Notes: generated by a model from the letters alone, not told the origin. A DNA stretch of 33,450 nt from Actinophytocola xanthii (GCF_001921205.1 NZ_MSIE01000075.1:1-33450), one strand, 5' to 3'; shown: positions 24,882 to 32,898, counted from the stretch's first letter. A program made the numbers and translations.

Positions 24882-26060
24882 ATGGCACCGACGACGATCC
24901 CGGGACGGCACGTTGACATTCGCCTGTGGACTCGACCGGAGACGGTCGAGGACCAGGCCATGCGCCAACTGCAGAACATCTCCGCGCTGCCCTGGGCCTT
25001 CAAGCACGTCGCGGTGATGCCCGACGTGCACTTTGGCAAGGGCGCGACGGTCGGCTCGGTGATCGCGATGCGCGACGCGGTGTCGCCGGCGGCGGTCGGC
25101 GTGGACATCGGGTGCGGAATGACCGCGGTGCGCACGTCGCTGCGCGCGGAGGACCTGCCGGACGACCTGAGCCGCCTCCGGTCGGGCGTCGAACGCGCGG
25201 TCCCGGTCGGCCGCGACCAGCACCGCGCGACCGCGTTCGGCGAGCGGGACGCGGCGGACTGGGACGCGTTCTGGCGCCGGTTCGACGAGCTGACGCCGGT
25301 GGTGCGGTCGAACGTGGGCCGGGCCCTACACCAGATGGGCACCCTCGGCGGCGGGAACCATTTCATTGAGATCTGCCTGGACACGGACAAGCAGGTGTGG
25401 GTGATGCTGCACTCGGGTTCCCGGGGGATCGGGAACCTTCTCGCCCAGCACCACATCGAGGTGGCCCAGCGGCTGGCGCACAACCAGTCGTTGCCGGACC
25501 CGGATCTGGCGGTGTTCTTGGCGAACACTCCCCAGATGGCCGCATACCGGCACGACCTGTACTGGGCTCAGGACTACGCCCGCCGCAACCGCACGGTGAT
25601 GCTGCGGTTGGTGTGCGACGTACTGCGGCGACAGTTCCCGACGGTGAAGTTCGACGAGCCGATTTCGGCGCACCACAACTATGTGGCGGAGGAGACCCAT
25701 TTCGGGGAGGAGGTGCTCGTGACCCGCAAGGGCGCGATCCGAGCGGGTCGGGGAGACCTCGGAATCATCCCCGGTTCCATGGGCACGGGCTCCTACATCG
25801 TGCGCGGCCTCGGAAACCCGGACTCGTTCGAGTCGGCCTCCCACGGCGCCGGCCGCCGGATGTCGAGAACCCAGGCACGCAAGAAGTTCACCGAAGCGGA
25901 CCTGGCCGCCCAGACGGCGGGCGTGGAGTGCCGAAAGGACTCGGGGGTGGTCGACGAGATCCCCGGCGCCTACAAGGACATCGACGAGGTCATCGACAAC
26001 CAGCGCGACCTGGTAGAGGTAGTGGCGAAGCTGAAGCAGGTCGTCTGCGTCAAGGGTTGA
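24882..26060 (+). CDS. rtcB: RNA-splicing ligase RtcB
   Basis: RtcB joins RNA ends bearing 2-prime,3-prime-cyclic phosphate (or 3-prime phosphate) to 5-prime hydroxyl ends, using GTP and manganese. The 392-aa protein shows MPDVHFGKGATVGSV near 46-60, GVDIGCGM with metal ligands Asp75 and Cys78, GGGNHFIEI near 155, and HSGSRGIGN near 172. ISAHHNYVAEE, GSMGTGSYIVRG and SHGAGRRMSR follow, with His321 as the guanylylated residue. All key residues are present. The ATG at 24882 sits behind a leaderless box. No archease, RtcA or RtcR gene is beside it, so it is a stand-alone RNA repair or ribosome-maintenance ligase here. A GC-rich terminator follows 44 bases after the stop. Confidence 0.96.
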   Translation: MAPTTIPGRHVDIRLWTRPETVEDQAMRQLQNISALPWAFKHVAVMPDVHFGKGATVGSVIAMRDAVSPAAVGVDIGCGMTAVRTSLRAEDLPDDLSRLRSGVERAVPVGRDQHRATAFGERDAADWDAFWRRFDELTPVVRSNVGRALHQMGTLGGGNHFIEICLDTDKQVWVMLHSGSRGIGNLLAQHHIEVAQRLAHNQSLPDPDLAVFLANTPQMAAYRHDLYWAQDYARRNRTVMLRLVCDVLRRQFPTVKFDEPISAHHNYVAEETHFGEEVLVTRKGAIRAGRGDLGIIPGSMGTGSYIVRGLGNPDSFESASHGAGRRMSRTQARKKFTEADLAAQTAGVECRKDSGVVDEIPGAYKDIDEVIDNQRDLVEVVAKLKQVVCVKG

Positions 26061-26104
26061 CGGAGCCCACCAGGCGCCGCCGTTCGCCCCACCCCCAGCC
26101 CTCC

Positions 26105-26141
26105 GGTCCGGTGCGAATGGATCTTCCGTTCGCGCCGGACC
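26105..26141 (+). terminator. Hairpin terminator behind rtcB
   Basis: A 13-bp stem (26105-26117 with 26129-26141) with one wobble pair and an 11-base loop is followed within a few bases by a short TTTT. It lies 44 bases beyond the rtcB stop. Confidence 0.8.
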
Positions 26142-26153
26142 AAGGCCTTTTCA

Positions 26154-26166
26154 GAACACTGTGTTC
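26154..26166. repeat. 13-bp palindrome GAACAC-T-GTGTTC
   Basis: A perfect 6-bp inverted repeat around a single base, just after the rtcB terminator. It looks like a repressor operator, but no gene start lies next to it on either strand. Confidence 0.5.
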
Positions 26167-26578
26167 AGAGGGCGCACGCCGCGCTGCTCAGACCCAGGCC
26201 CGCATCCGGCCGAGCCCGCCCGCCGTCCCCAAGCTGGACCAGGCAGACATAGGCCGCCCGGTCCCTTCCCATCTCGCCACAACGCAGCCCAGCACTCGCT
26301 GCATTCACTCGTTGGCGAGATCGAAGGACGGAGTGCCGAGCGGTGGCCGGACCCTCGCCCCCCGACCACAACCACTCCCCAGGTCCCGGACGGAGTGCCG
26401 AGGGAGTGGCTGGGGTACTGCCGGCACCAGTCGGTGAGCAGGACCTGTCGGAGTGGCCAGAGTGGCCCTGCGGTCGAGCGCGAATCTGCAGGGCCACACC
26501 TGGCCTGGACCTTCCCGCTCGGACCGGCGAGGTAGCGCAGGCCCTCGCCGGAGACCGTCAGCCGGTCGCTCTCACCGG
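26167..26578. other. Gene-poor spacer with a 15-bp direct repeat
   Basis: About 410 bases hold no convincing gene. The unit GGACGGAGTGCCGAG occurs at 26326-26340 and again at 26388-26402, 62 bases apart. The minus-strand frames are open, but they lack ribosome sites, leaderless boxes and protein-like composition. GCACTC near 26292 can pair with GAGTGC in the first repeat copy over a loop of about 33 bases. It may be the decayed remains of a gene or an untested RNA; nothing firmer can be said. Confidence 0.4.
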
Positions 26579-26609
26579 CCACAACGCTGTCTGGGCGTGG
26601 TCGTTGTGG
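26579..26609 (-). terminator. Hairpin behind the VIT/VWA gene
   Basis: CCACAACG (26579-26586) pairs perfectly with CGTTGTGG (26602-26609) across a 15-base loop, 8 bases beyond the stop of the minus-strand VIT/VWA gene. Confidence 0.6.
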
Positions 26610-26617
26610 GCGTCTGT

Positions 26618-29086
26618 TCAGCGTTTCCAGAAGTTCTTTCGGGGGTTGGGCCTGGGCTTGCTGAAGGTGTTGAGCGTCGCTATGGCCATGAACCAGAGGG
26701 AATCGGCCATGTTCGGGTTGTCGGTTGGCTTGGCGAGGTCCTTGGCCAGGGCGGCCAGGGAGGTGCGGGCCAGCTCGTCCTCGCCGGTCTGCTTCCAGTG
26801 GTCGAGGAGGGCGAAGATGCGCTCGGCGAGGGCGGCGAGCAGGGCCGCGCGTGCCCAGACATCCTTTTTGTCGTCGGCGAGCAGTGCGCGCCGTTCGTTG
26901 ATCGCGAAGTCGATCAGCGTGGGCGGGGAAGTGGGCATTGCCGGAGGAGTTGGTTGTGCCTGGGGTGGGTGCACGTCGGGTTGCTGCGGTTTGCGGCCGC
27001 GGGCCTTTCCTTTCAGCGGATCCGGGGCGAGGTCCGCGGCGGTGGGACGGGGTGGGAGCCGACGGCCGACGGTGGGGCGAGGATGCGCGCTCTCGGCGAC
27101 GTAGGTGGTCGCCGCCGGAGCGGCGGGGGACGGTGCGAACGCCAGGGGGACGCCCCGGCCCATGGGGGCACTGGCACTGGCACTGAAGTTGGAGCCGAAG
27201 AGGGCCTGAGGCTCCCACCCGCTTGGTAGGTCGACGGGCTGCGTCACCCGGTGCACCTGGCCGGATTCGTTGACCACGCGCTCGTCGACCGCCACGAAGG
27301 CGGTGAAACGGCACAGCACGCCGAACCCGAGCGAGGTCTCGACGATCCGCTTCTCCAGGTGGGACTGGTCGCCGGTGCCGGATACGTAGCGATCCTCCAG
27401 GTCCCGGATCCTCGACCTGGCCCACAGCGCGCTCAACGCCTGGTTGTCGCTGCGGCTGGCTTCGACCGAGACCTCCCAGCCCTGATCGTTGGTGACCGTG
27501 ACCGTTCCGCTGGGTTCCCCGGTGTACCGGCCCGTCAACACCAGAGGCACGCCTTCGAACAGGTCGGGCACCGGGAACGGAGCGAACGAGTCGGCGTCCA
27601 CCGCGAGGCCGGACGAGGTGAGCCGCAGCCCAGTGACGACGGGGGCCGCGATGCGGCGATGGATGTGCTGCATGACCTCGTCCAGGCGGTCCTCGGACTC
27701 GACCAGCTCGCAGCGCCCGTGGGCACCCGCCAGGCGCTGCAGGAACGCCTCGTTCACTGCCCGGTCGACACCGACCGTGTGCACCCGGACGCCCTGGAGC
27801 TCCGGTGACAACCGTTGCAACACCTGGTCCTCGTTGCCGACCTGCCCATCGGTGACGAGGACGAGCACCCTGTCCTGGGTGCTGTCGGCCCCGAGCAGAG
27901 CCGCGGCTCTGGTCAGCGGCTCCAGCATCTGCGTTCCGCCGTAGGCGTCCACCGTGCCCAGGAACTCGACGGCGCGGAAACGGTTGCGATCGCTGGCCTC
28001 CACCAGGCCCTCGCCCAGCGACGGCGGCGTGACGACGACGTTGTCGAACGCGAGCACCGCGAACCGGTCCGCTGTGTTCAGCGTGTCGATGATGCGGGCG
28101 GCCGCACGCCGGGCGGCCACCATCTTCCAGCCCTTCATCGAGCCCGAACGGTCGAGCACGAGCACCACGTCTCGGGGGGTCGCCTTCGCCGACGCCGTGG
28201 GTGGCAGGACCGTCAGTGCGAACGTGCCCCCGGTGCCCGAATCAGACGAGTCGGGACGCACGGCCAGCGACGAGCGGATCGCCGTGTCGTCGGTGAAGGT
28301 CAGGCGCAGCAGGAAGTCACGGTCGGCACGTTCCCCCGGCTCGAGGCGGACCCGCAGGCCGCCGCTGTCGTCCGCGGTGGTGGCGGTCGAGTGGAGGCTT
28401 GTCGAGACACCGGCGAGTGGAAGGCCGGCCGGGTCGATGTCGACCGCTACGGAAAGGTTCACCGGATTCGGAAAACCGGGCAGTAACACGGGCGGACTGA
28501 TCCTCGAGGCGTCCGGGACGGCGTCCGTGTCCTGCGCGACGCCGTCACCGACCTGCCCGTCGGGGAGCGGCTCACCAGGGATGAAGCGAGGAGCGACCAC
28601 CAACGGGAACCGGAACGTCGCGGACCCGTCCTCGTAGGCGAGGGCGCCGGCCAGCGTCACGTGCACGCTGACCCGCTCTCCGGGCATGATGTTGCCGACC
28701 CGCATCGTGAACACGCCGGGCCGTTCCTCCTCGGCGATCGAGGCACGCTTGCCCTCCGCGACGGCCTGGTCGTAGTCGGCTCGGGCTGCTTCTCGCTCCT
28801 TGAGCACGCCTTGGACGATGCGCCCGTCGGCCTCCATCCGCAGGGCTGTAACCGCGGCCCGGGGCGGCAGCGGGAAGATGAAGGTGGCCTCCAGCGGCTC
28901 GCTGTGGGGGTTGCGAAAGCCCTGCGTCAGCTCGATGGCCGAGGCCAACCCGGTGAGTGCGGCCCGAATGTCGATCGTGTCCAGCGGAAGGTTGCCCCGC
29001 TCGGTCCGCAGGCACCCGAGCCCGTCGTCGTCGCTGGGGCTGGTCGGCGCCTCGGTCAGGTCCATGAGGTCGACGCGCATGTTCAT
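26618..29086 (-). CDS. VIT and von Willebrand factor A domain protein
   Basis: This 822-aa protein has the inter-alpha-trypsin layout. A VIT domain lies at about 20-150 (AIELTQGFRNPHSEPLEATFIFPLPPRAAV, then ARADYDQAVAEGKRASIAEEERPGVFTMRVGNIMPGE). A VWA domain lies at about 305-480 with an intact MIDAS: Asp312-x-Ser314-x-Ser316 in DRSGSMKGWKM, the Thr in AYGGTQML and Asp in VTDGQVG. A proline-rich linker (about 650-725) follows, then a helical C-terminal domain. No signal peptide is visible, so it is probably cytoplasmic. Bacterial VIT/VWA proteins are poorly understood metal-dependent protein-binding scaffolds. ATG 29086 follows AAAGGAA; its ATGA overlaps the stop of the MerR gene, so both are one operon. 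Confidence 0.88.
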   Translation of the reverse strand: MNMRVDLMDLTEAPTSPSDDDGLGCLRTERGNLPLDTIDIRAALTGLASAIELTQGFRNPHSEPLEATFIFPLPPRAAVTALRMEADGRIVQGVLKEREAARADYDQAVAEGKRASIAEEERPGVFTMRVGNIMPGERVSVHVTLAGALAYEDGSATFRFPLVVAPRFIPGEPLPDGQVGDGVAQDTDAVPDASRISPPVLLPGFPNPVNLSVAVDIDPAGLPLAGVSTSLHSTATTADDSGGLRVRLEPGERADRDFLLRLTFTDDTAIRSSLAVRPDSSDSGTGGTFALTVLPPTASAKATPRDVVLVLDRSGSMKGWKMVAARRAAARIIDTLNTADRFAVLAFDNVVVTPPSLGEGLVEASDRNRFRAVEFLGTVDAYGGTQMLEPLTRAAALLGADSTQDRVLVLVTDGQVGNEDQVLQRLSPELQGVRVHTVGVDRAVNEAFLQRLAGAHGRCELVESEDRLDEVMQHIHRRIAAPVVTGLRLTSSGLAVDADSFAPFPVPDLFEGVPLVLTGRYTGEPSGTVTVTNDQGWEVSVEASRSDNQALSALWARSRIRDLEDRYVSGTGDQSHLEKRIVETSLGFGVLCRFTAFVAVDERVVNESGQVHRVTQPVDLPSGWEPQALFGSNFSASASAPMGRGVPLAFAPSPAAPAATTYVAESAHPRPTVGRRLPPRPTAADLAPDPLKGKARGRKPQQPDVHPPQAQPTPPAMPTSPPTLIDFAINERRALLADDKKDVWARAALLAALAERIFALLDHWKQTGEDELARTSLAALAKDLAKPTDNPNMADSLWFMAIATLNTFSKPRPNPRKNFWKR

Positions 29087-29727
29087 CGGCGTTCCTTTCC
29101 TGCGGAGGACGCCAGACCGAGTCGGTCCAGCAGGTCAAGCAACGGGGCGGCGGCCGCCGCCACGGCGGCCAGTTCGTCGGGCTCGAGTGGGCGGGCGGCG
29201 GTGTCGAGCACGACCGTGACTCCATCGCCGAGACGAATCCCGTAAGCGGTCGAGGCCGCTGGCACTGGTTCGTGAGAGCGCGCTGGCCCGCTGACAGTGA
29301 CAGTGTCATCGTCGGCGACGACACTGTTGGCGTCGGAGGTGGGGGTATGGGTCGCCGTCCGCCAGAACGCCCCGACGCGGACCGGTTCACGCGTCCAGGA
29401 CACGTCGATCGGGGAGACCTGGGCGATCTCGGCGAGCTGTCGGTTGCTCGCGCCCACGAGTTCTTCCTGGATCTCGGCGAGGGTGCGTCCGGCGGCCTGA
29501 AGGCGTTTCACGGCGGCGAGTTGGAGCAGGTGGCGGGGGCCGTACAGTGCAGTGCGACCTCGCGCTGCGACGGGCCGGTCGACCAGGCCGATCGTCGTGT
29601 ACCACCGGATGGTGCGACGGTTCGGCAGCTCCCGAACCCGGCCGTTCGACTGCCCGTCGTAGTTGCCCGACAGCAGTTCGGCCACTTGGTCCGGGAGCTG
29701 TTCGATGGTCCACAACTCCTCGGTCAT
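29083..29727 (-). CDS. MerR-family transcriptional regulator
   Basis: This 214-aa regulator has a MerR winged-helix domain at about 5-100: WTIEQLPDQVAELL, an insertion, then NRRTIRWYTTIGLVDRPVAARGRTALYGPRHLLQLAAVKRLQAAGRTLAEIQEEL. The C-terminal region (about 105-214) has no metal-binding cysteines; it ends in a predicted beta segment and a helix (LEPDELAAVAAAAAPLLDLLDRLGL), so it may bind a protein or small molecule. The ATG at 29727 is leaderless: TTGACA, a 17-base spacer, CAAGAT, 6 bases, ATG. The gene is divergent from the NUDIX gene and overlaps the VIT/VWA start by four bases. A copy of the operator palindrome TGACAGTGTCA lies inside its own coding region. Confidence 0.9.
   Translation of the reverse strand: MTEELWTIEQLPDQVAELLSGNYDGQSNGRVRELPNRRTIRWYTTIGLVDRPVAARGRTALYGPRHLLQLAAVKRLQAAGRTLAEIQEELVGASNRQLAEIAQVSPIDVSWTREPVRVGAFWRTATHTPTSDANSVVADDDTVTVSGPARSHEPVPAASTAYGIRLGDGVTVVLDTAARPLEPDELAAVAAAAAPLLDLLDRLGLASSAGKERR
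29298..29308. promoter_or_regulatory. Intragenic copy of the TGACAGTGTCA palindrome
   Basis: TGACAGTGTCA is identical to the palindrome at 29751-29761 in the merR/NUDIX promoter, about 450 bases away. It sits inside a larger imperfect palindrome that runs to an ACACTGT near 29326. It could be an auxiliary operator for looping or a roadblock. Confidence 0.45.
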
Positions 29728-29773
29728 ACTGCAATCTTGACAGTTAACGATGACAGTGTCAAGGTTGCAGTAT
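29726..29773. promoter_or_regulatory. Symmetric divergent leaderless promoter and operator of merR and the NUDIX gene
   Basis: A 17-bp inverted repeat with one mismatch (29726-29742 and 29757-29773) encloses 14 bases. Each arm carries TTGACA or its complement. Plus strand: TTGACA (29737-29742), 17 bases, CAAGGT (29760-29765), 6 bases, ATG 29772. Minus strand: TTGACA (29762-29757), 17 bases, CAAGAT, 6 bases, ATG 29727. Each -35 overlaps the -10 of the opposite promoter. TGACAGTGTCA (29751-29761) is a further inner palindrome, the likely MerR site. Confidence 0.75.
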
Positions 29774-30170
29774 GGCTCCCATCGACAAGATCGCCTGGAT
29801 CCACCTGGTGAACGGCAGGGTTCTCAGTACCCGCTCCCGCGGCAAGGACGTCTTCTACCTGCCCGGAGGTAAGCGCGAGCCGGGGGAGACCGATCTCCAG
29901 ACCCTCGCCCGGGAGATCGACGAGGAGCTCTCGGTCGCCATCATCCCGGACAGCGCGGCTCACGCGGGCACGTTCGAGGCGCAGGCTCACGGTCATGCGG
30001 CGGGCACCACTGTGCGCATGACCTGCTACACGGCCGACTACCGCGGCACACTCGCGCCCAGTAGCGAGATCGCCGAGCTCGTCTGGCTCACCTATGCCGA
30101 CCGGCCCCGCGTGTCCCCGGTCGACCAGGCGATCTTCGACCATCTCTTTCAGGCCGGGCGGCTCTCGTGA
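29772..30170 (+). CDS. NUDIX hydrolase
   Basis: This 132-aa protein is a single NUDIX domain that should hydrolyse a nucleoside diphosphate linked to another group. The NUDIX box is almost intact: Gly33, Glu39, then REIDEELSV from Arg47 with metal-binding glutamates 48, 51 and 52. The glycine near the end of the box is Ser54, a mild change. The substrate is unknown. The ATG at 29772 is leaderless and set by the divergent promoter shared with merR, so expression is probably under MerR control. It ends 17 bases before the stop of the convergent metallopeptidase gene. Confidence 0.9.
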   Translation: MAPIDKIAWIHLVNGRVLSTRSRGKDVFYLPGGKREPGETDLQTLAREIDEELSVAIIPDSAAHAGTFEAQAHGHAAGTTVRMTCYTADYRGTLAPSSEIAELVWLTYADRPRVSPVDQAIFDHLFQAGRLS

Positions 30171-30187
30171 CTCCGGACTCGCAGGGC

Positions 30188-30538
30188 TCAGCCCCAGCCC
30201 AGCTCGTGCAGCCTGGCGTCGTCGATGCCGAAGTGGTGGGCGATCTCGTGTACGACGGTGATCGCGACCTCCTCCACCACGTCCTCCTCGGTCTGGCAGA
30301 TGTCCAGGATCGCCTCGCGGTAGATCGTGATCCGGTCCGGAAGGACGCCGCCGTAGGTCGACGTACGCTCGGTGAGCGCCACGCCGTGGTAGAGGCCCAA
30401 CAGGGTCGGCTGCTCGGGGTCCCGGTCCTCCACCAGGATGACGACGTTGTCCATCGCCGCCGCGAACTCGTCGGGGATCAGGTCCAGGGCGTCGCCGACG
30501 AGCTCCTCGAAGCGTTGGCGGGACATCTCCACCGACAA
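30188..30538 (-). CDS. Zincin-like metallopeptidase family protein
   Basis: This 116-aa protein is of the small zincin-like type (DUF1025/PF06262 style). It has FEELVGDALDLIPDEF near 10-25, VVILVEDRD, LLGLYHGVALTERTSTYGGVLPDRITIYR and the zinc motif His97-Glu98-x-x-His101 in VVHEIAHHFGIDDARLHELG. It is probably a cytoplasmic metal-dependent hydrolase of unknown substrate. The start is uncertain: TTG 30538 is the longest, with GTG 30532 and ATG 30526 as alternatives; ATG 30526 gives MSRQRFEELV, close to relatives. It follows the septum-formation-type gene by 4 bases on the same strand, an order also found beside serS in mycobacteria (Rv3835-Rv3836, from memory). Confidence 0.85.
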   Translation of the reverse strand: MSVEMSRQRFEELVGDALDLIPDEFAAAMDNVVILVEDRDPEQPTLLGLYHGVALTERTSTYGGVLPDRITIYREAILDICQTEEDVVEEVAITVVHEIAHHFGIDDARLHELGWG

Positions 30539-30542
30539 CGGG

Positions 30543-31493
30543 TCACCGGCCGGTGCTGGAGGGCGCGGTGGACGGCGTGGACGGCGTCGACGAGGGAGCC
30601 TTCTCCGCCGCGACGCTGCCGCGGACCGGGCGCAGGGCTCCGTCCGGCTGGCGTGCTCCGACCTTGCAGTTCACCAGGTGGGACCCCGCGTCCCAGCTCT
30701 CCTTCTTCAATGTGTCGGAGTACAGCGAGAGCTGCGTCGCCGCCAGGTTCGCGTTCCCCGTGTACTTGTTCGCCACCGGTGGGCACAGGTCGACCAGCTT
30801 CTCGCGCTGGTCCGCCTCCGCCGGGTACGTCTTCGGGTCGAATGTCTTGCTCAGGTCGACCACCCCGACCACCTCGTAGGCGTGCGCCCGGTCGCAGTCG
30901 ACCGGATCCCCGACCTCGCCTTCGACCAGCGCGAAGCACGTTCCCGGCTCGTACACGTTCGACTGGTCCTGCTCGGCCGCCGCCCCCTTGGTCTGCATCA
31001 GCCGGTCGGCCGACGGCGTCACCCGCTGGAGCCCGCACCGCAGTTGGCGGTCCCCCTCACGCCACTGTTCGGCACTCGGCTTCAACGCACCGGGCGTGTA
31101 CTTGCCGAACGGGTCCAGCGCCCCGCCGAGGTACTTCGCGGCCTCCGCGGTGCACTTGTCGGTGACGATCTGCTGCCACTCCTGCGTGGCCGGCGGCGGC
31201 GAATTGGGGCCGTACTCGCCCTTGATCTCGACGTTGCTCGTGACCTCGAACGTGTGCGGCTTGTCGCAAGGGACTCGGCGCATGTTCTGCGGCTTGTCGT
31301 GCGGCCAGTCAAGGCACGTGCCCGGAGGTGAGTCGAATGCCTCGGCCGCTTCCTCGACCGCGGTGTCCGCCGTGCCCTCCTTCACCGACACCGGCCAGGA
31401 GAACAGCATGCTGCCACTCAGCACGGCCAGCGCACCGATGAACGCACCGGCCATGACCAAGCGGGTACGCACAGTGCTTCCCCGAGAGCCCAT
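30543..31493 (-). CDS. Septum-formation-type membrane protein
   Basis: This 316-aa protein has one N-terminal membrane helix (RLVMAGAFIGALAVLSGSMLFSW, about 11-33) and a large extracytoplasmic part. It contains two copies of a septum-formation-like domain. Each starts with a GTC motif (PPGTCLDWP near 62 and EPGTCFALV near 185), followed by a cysteine and a PH/AH-x-(F/Y)EV strand (CDKPHTFEVTSN and CDRAHAYEVVGV). The end is a Ser/Thr/Pro-rich tail. Relatives (PF13845 type, Rv3835) are envelope proteins of unclear role. ATG 31493 is chosen for a GAGG site 7 bases upstream; ATGs at 31523, 31535 and 31538 are in frame without a better site. It is divergent from serS. Confidence 0.83.
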   Translation of the reverse strand: MGSRGSTVRTRLVMAGAFIGALAVLSGSMLFSWPVSVKEGTADTAVEEAAEAFDSPPGTCLDWPHDKPQNMRRVPCDKPHTFEVTSNVEIKGEYGPNSPPPATQEWQQIVTDKCTAEAAKYLGGALDPFGKYTPGALKPSAEQWREGDRQLRCGLQRVTPSADRLMQTKGAAAEQDQSNVYEPGTCFALVEGEVGDPVDCDRAHAYEVVGVVDLSKTFDPKTYPAEADQREKLVDLCPPVANKYTGNANLAATQLSLYSDTLKKESWDAGSHLVNCKVGARQPDGALRPVRGSVAAEKAPSSTPSTPSTAPSSTGR

Positions 31494-31600
31494 TGGTCTG
31501 CCTCGTTCACTCCTACTGCCCATGACGGCGTCCATCATGCCAGCGACCACTCCAGGCGTCGGGGCGAACCGCATTGTGGCCCTCGATCCGCGTCGGCCGA

Positions 31601-31612
31601 TACGCTCCGGCG
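31601..31612 (+). promoter_or_regulatory. Leaderless -10 box for serS
   Basis: TACGCT (31601-31606) is followed by 6 bases and GTG 31613, the same arrangement as for pheA. No T-box-like leader is possible with so short a transcript start. Confidence 0.6.
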
Positions 31613-32869
31613 GTGATCGACCTGAGGACATTGCGGGAGAACCCGGCGGCAGTACGTGCTTCCCAGCGCGCCCGCGGCGAGGACGAAGGCCTGGTCGATG
31701 CCCTGCTGGCAGCCGACGACCGCCGCCGGGCGGTCGTCGCGAGGGCCGACGCGCTCCGCGCCGAGCAGAAGCAGCTCGGCAAGCAGGTCGGCCGGGCCCG
31801 CGGCGAGGAGCGTGACCGGCTGCTCGCCCGCGGCAAGGAGCTGGCCGCCGACGTCCGCGCCGCGGAGGCGGAGCAGTCGGAGGCCGACGCCGACCTGGCC
31901 GAGCGGCACCTTGCCGTGTCCAACGTCGTCCACCCGGAGGCTCCCGCCGGCGGCGAGGAGGACTACGTGGTGGTCAAGGAGGTCGGCACCCCACCGACCT
32001 TCGACTTCGAGCCTGCCGACCACCTCGACCTCGGCGTGCGTCTCGGCGCACTGGACACCGAGCGTGGTGCGAAGGTGTCCGGCGCGCGCTTCTACTTCCT
32101 CACCGGGGTCGGCGCCCAGCTGCAGCTCGCCCTGCTCAACCTCGCCGCGGCGCAGGCAACCGCGAACGGCTTCACGCTGATGATCCCGCCGGTGCTGGTC
32201 CGGCCGGACATCATGGCGGGCACCGGCTTCCTCGGCGCCCACGCTGCGGAGGTCTACCGGCTCGCCGAGGACGACCTCTACCTGGTCGGCACGTCGGAGG
32301 TCGCGCTGGCCGGCTACCACGCGGACGAGATCCTCGACCTCTCCGCAGGCCCGCGCCGCTACGCCGGCTGGTCCTCCTGCTTCCGCCGCGAGGCCGGCTC
32401 CTATGGCAAGGACACCCGGGGGATCATCCGGGTGCACCAGTTCGACAAGGTCGAGATGTTCGTCTACTGCCGCCCGGAGGACGCCGAGGCCGAGCACGCC
32501 CGGCTGCTGGCCTGGGAGGAGCAGATGCTCGCGACCATCGAGGTCCCCTATCGGGTGATTGACGTGGCCACGGGAGACCTCGGCAGCAGCGCGGCCCGCA
32601 AGTTCGACTGCGAGGCCTGGCTGCCCAGCCAGCAGCGATACCTCGAGCTCACCTCGACCTCGAACTGCACCACGTTCCAGGCCCGCCGCCTGTCCGCGCG
32701 CTACCGGGACGAGAACAACCGACCGCAGGTCGCGGCCACCCTCAACGGCACGCTGGCCACCACGCGCTGGCTGGTGGCACTGCTCGAGAACCACCAGCAG
32801 CCCGACGGCTCGGTTCGGGTGCCGGAGGCGCTGCGCCCGTTCCTCGGCCGGGACGTGCTCACACCGTGA
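31613..32869 (+). CDS. serS: Seryl-tRNA synthetase
   Basis: SerS charges tRNA-Ser and tRNA-Sec with serine in the cytoplasm. The 418-aa protein has the N-terminal coiled-coil arm (about 1-105) that grips the long variable arm of tRNA-Ser, with an Arg/Glu/Ala-rich pattern. The class II catalytic core contains [17 protein letters not shown] near 228-244, motif 2 [26 protein letters not shown] near 260-285 and motif 3 [19 protein letters not shown] near 380-400. [14 protein letters not shown] lies before motif 3, as expected. GTG 31613 is set by the leaderless box and gives [18 protein letters not shown], a standard N-terminus. Confidence 0.97.
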   Translation: MIDLRTLRENPAAVRASQRARGEDEGLVDALLAADDRRRAVVARADALRAEQKQLGKQVGRARGEERDRLLARGKELAADVRAAEAEQSEADADLAERHLAVSNVVHPEAPAGGEEDYVVVKEVGTPPTFDFEPADHLDLGVRLGALDTERGAKVSGARFYFLTGVGAQLQLALLNLAAAQATANGFTLMIPPVLVRPDIMAGTGFLGAHAAEVYRLAEDDLYLVGTSEVALAGYHADEILDLSAGPRRYAGWSSCFRREAGSYGKDTRGIIRVHQFDKVEMFVYCRPEDAEAEHARLLAWEEQMLATIEVPYRVIDVATGDLGSSAARKFDCEAWLPSQQRYLELTSTSNCTTFQARRLSARYRDENNRPQVAATLNGTLATTRWLVALLENHQQPDGSVRVPEALRPFLGRDVLTP

Positions 32870-32898
32870 ATTCGCTCGCTCCGCCGGGCTCCGCCTCC

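Noticed and set aside
26287-26340. GCACTC and GAGTGC as a CIRCE-like heat-shock element
   Set aside because: CIRCE needs 9-base arms with a 9-base spacer. Here the arms are short and about 33 bases apart.
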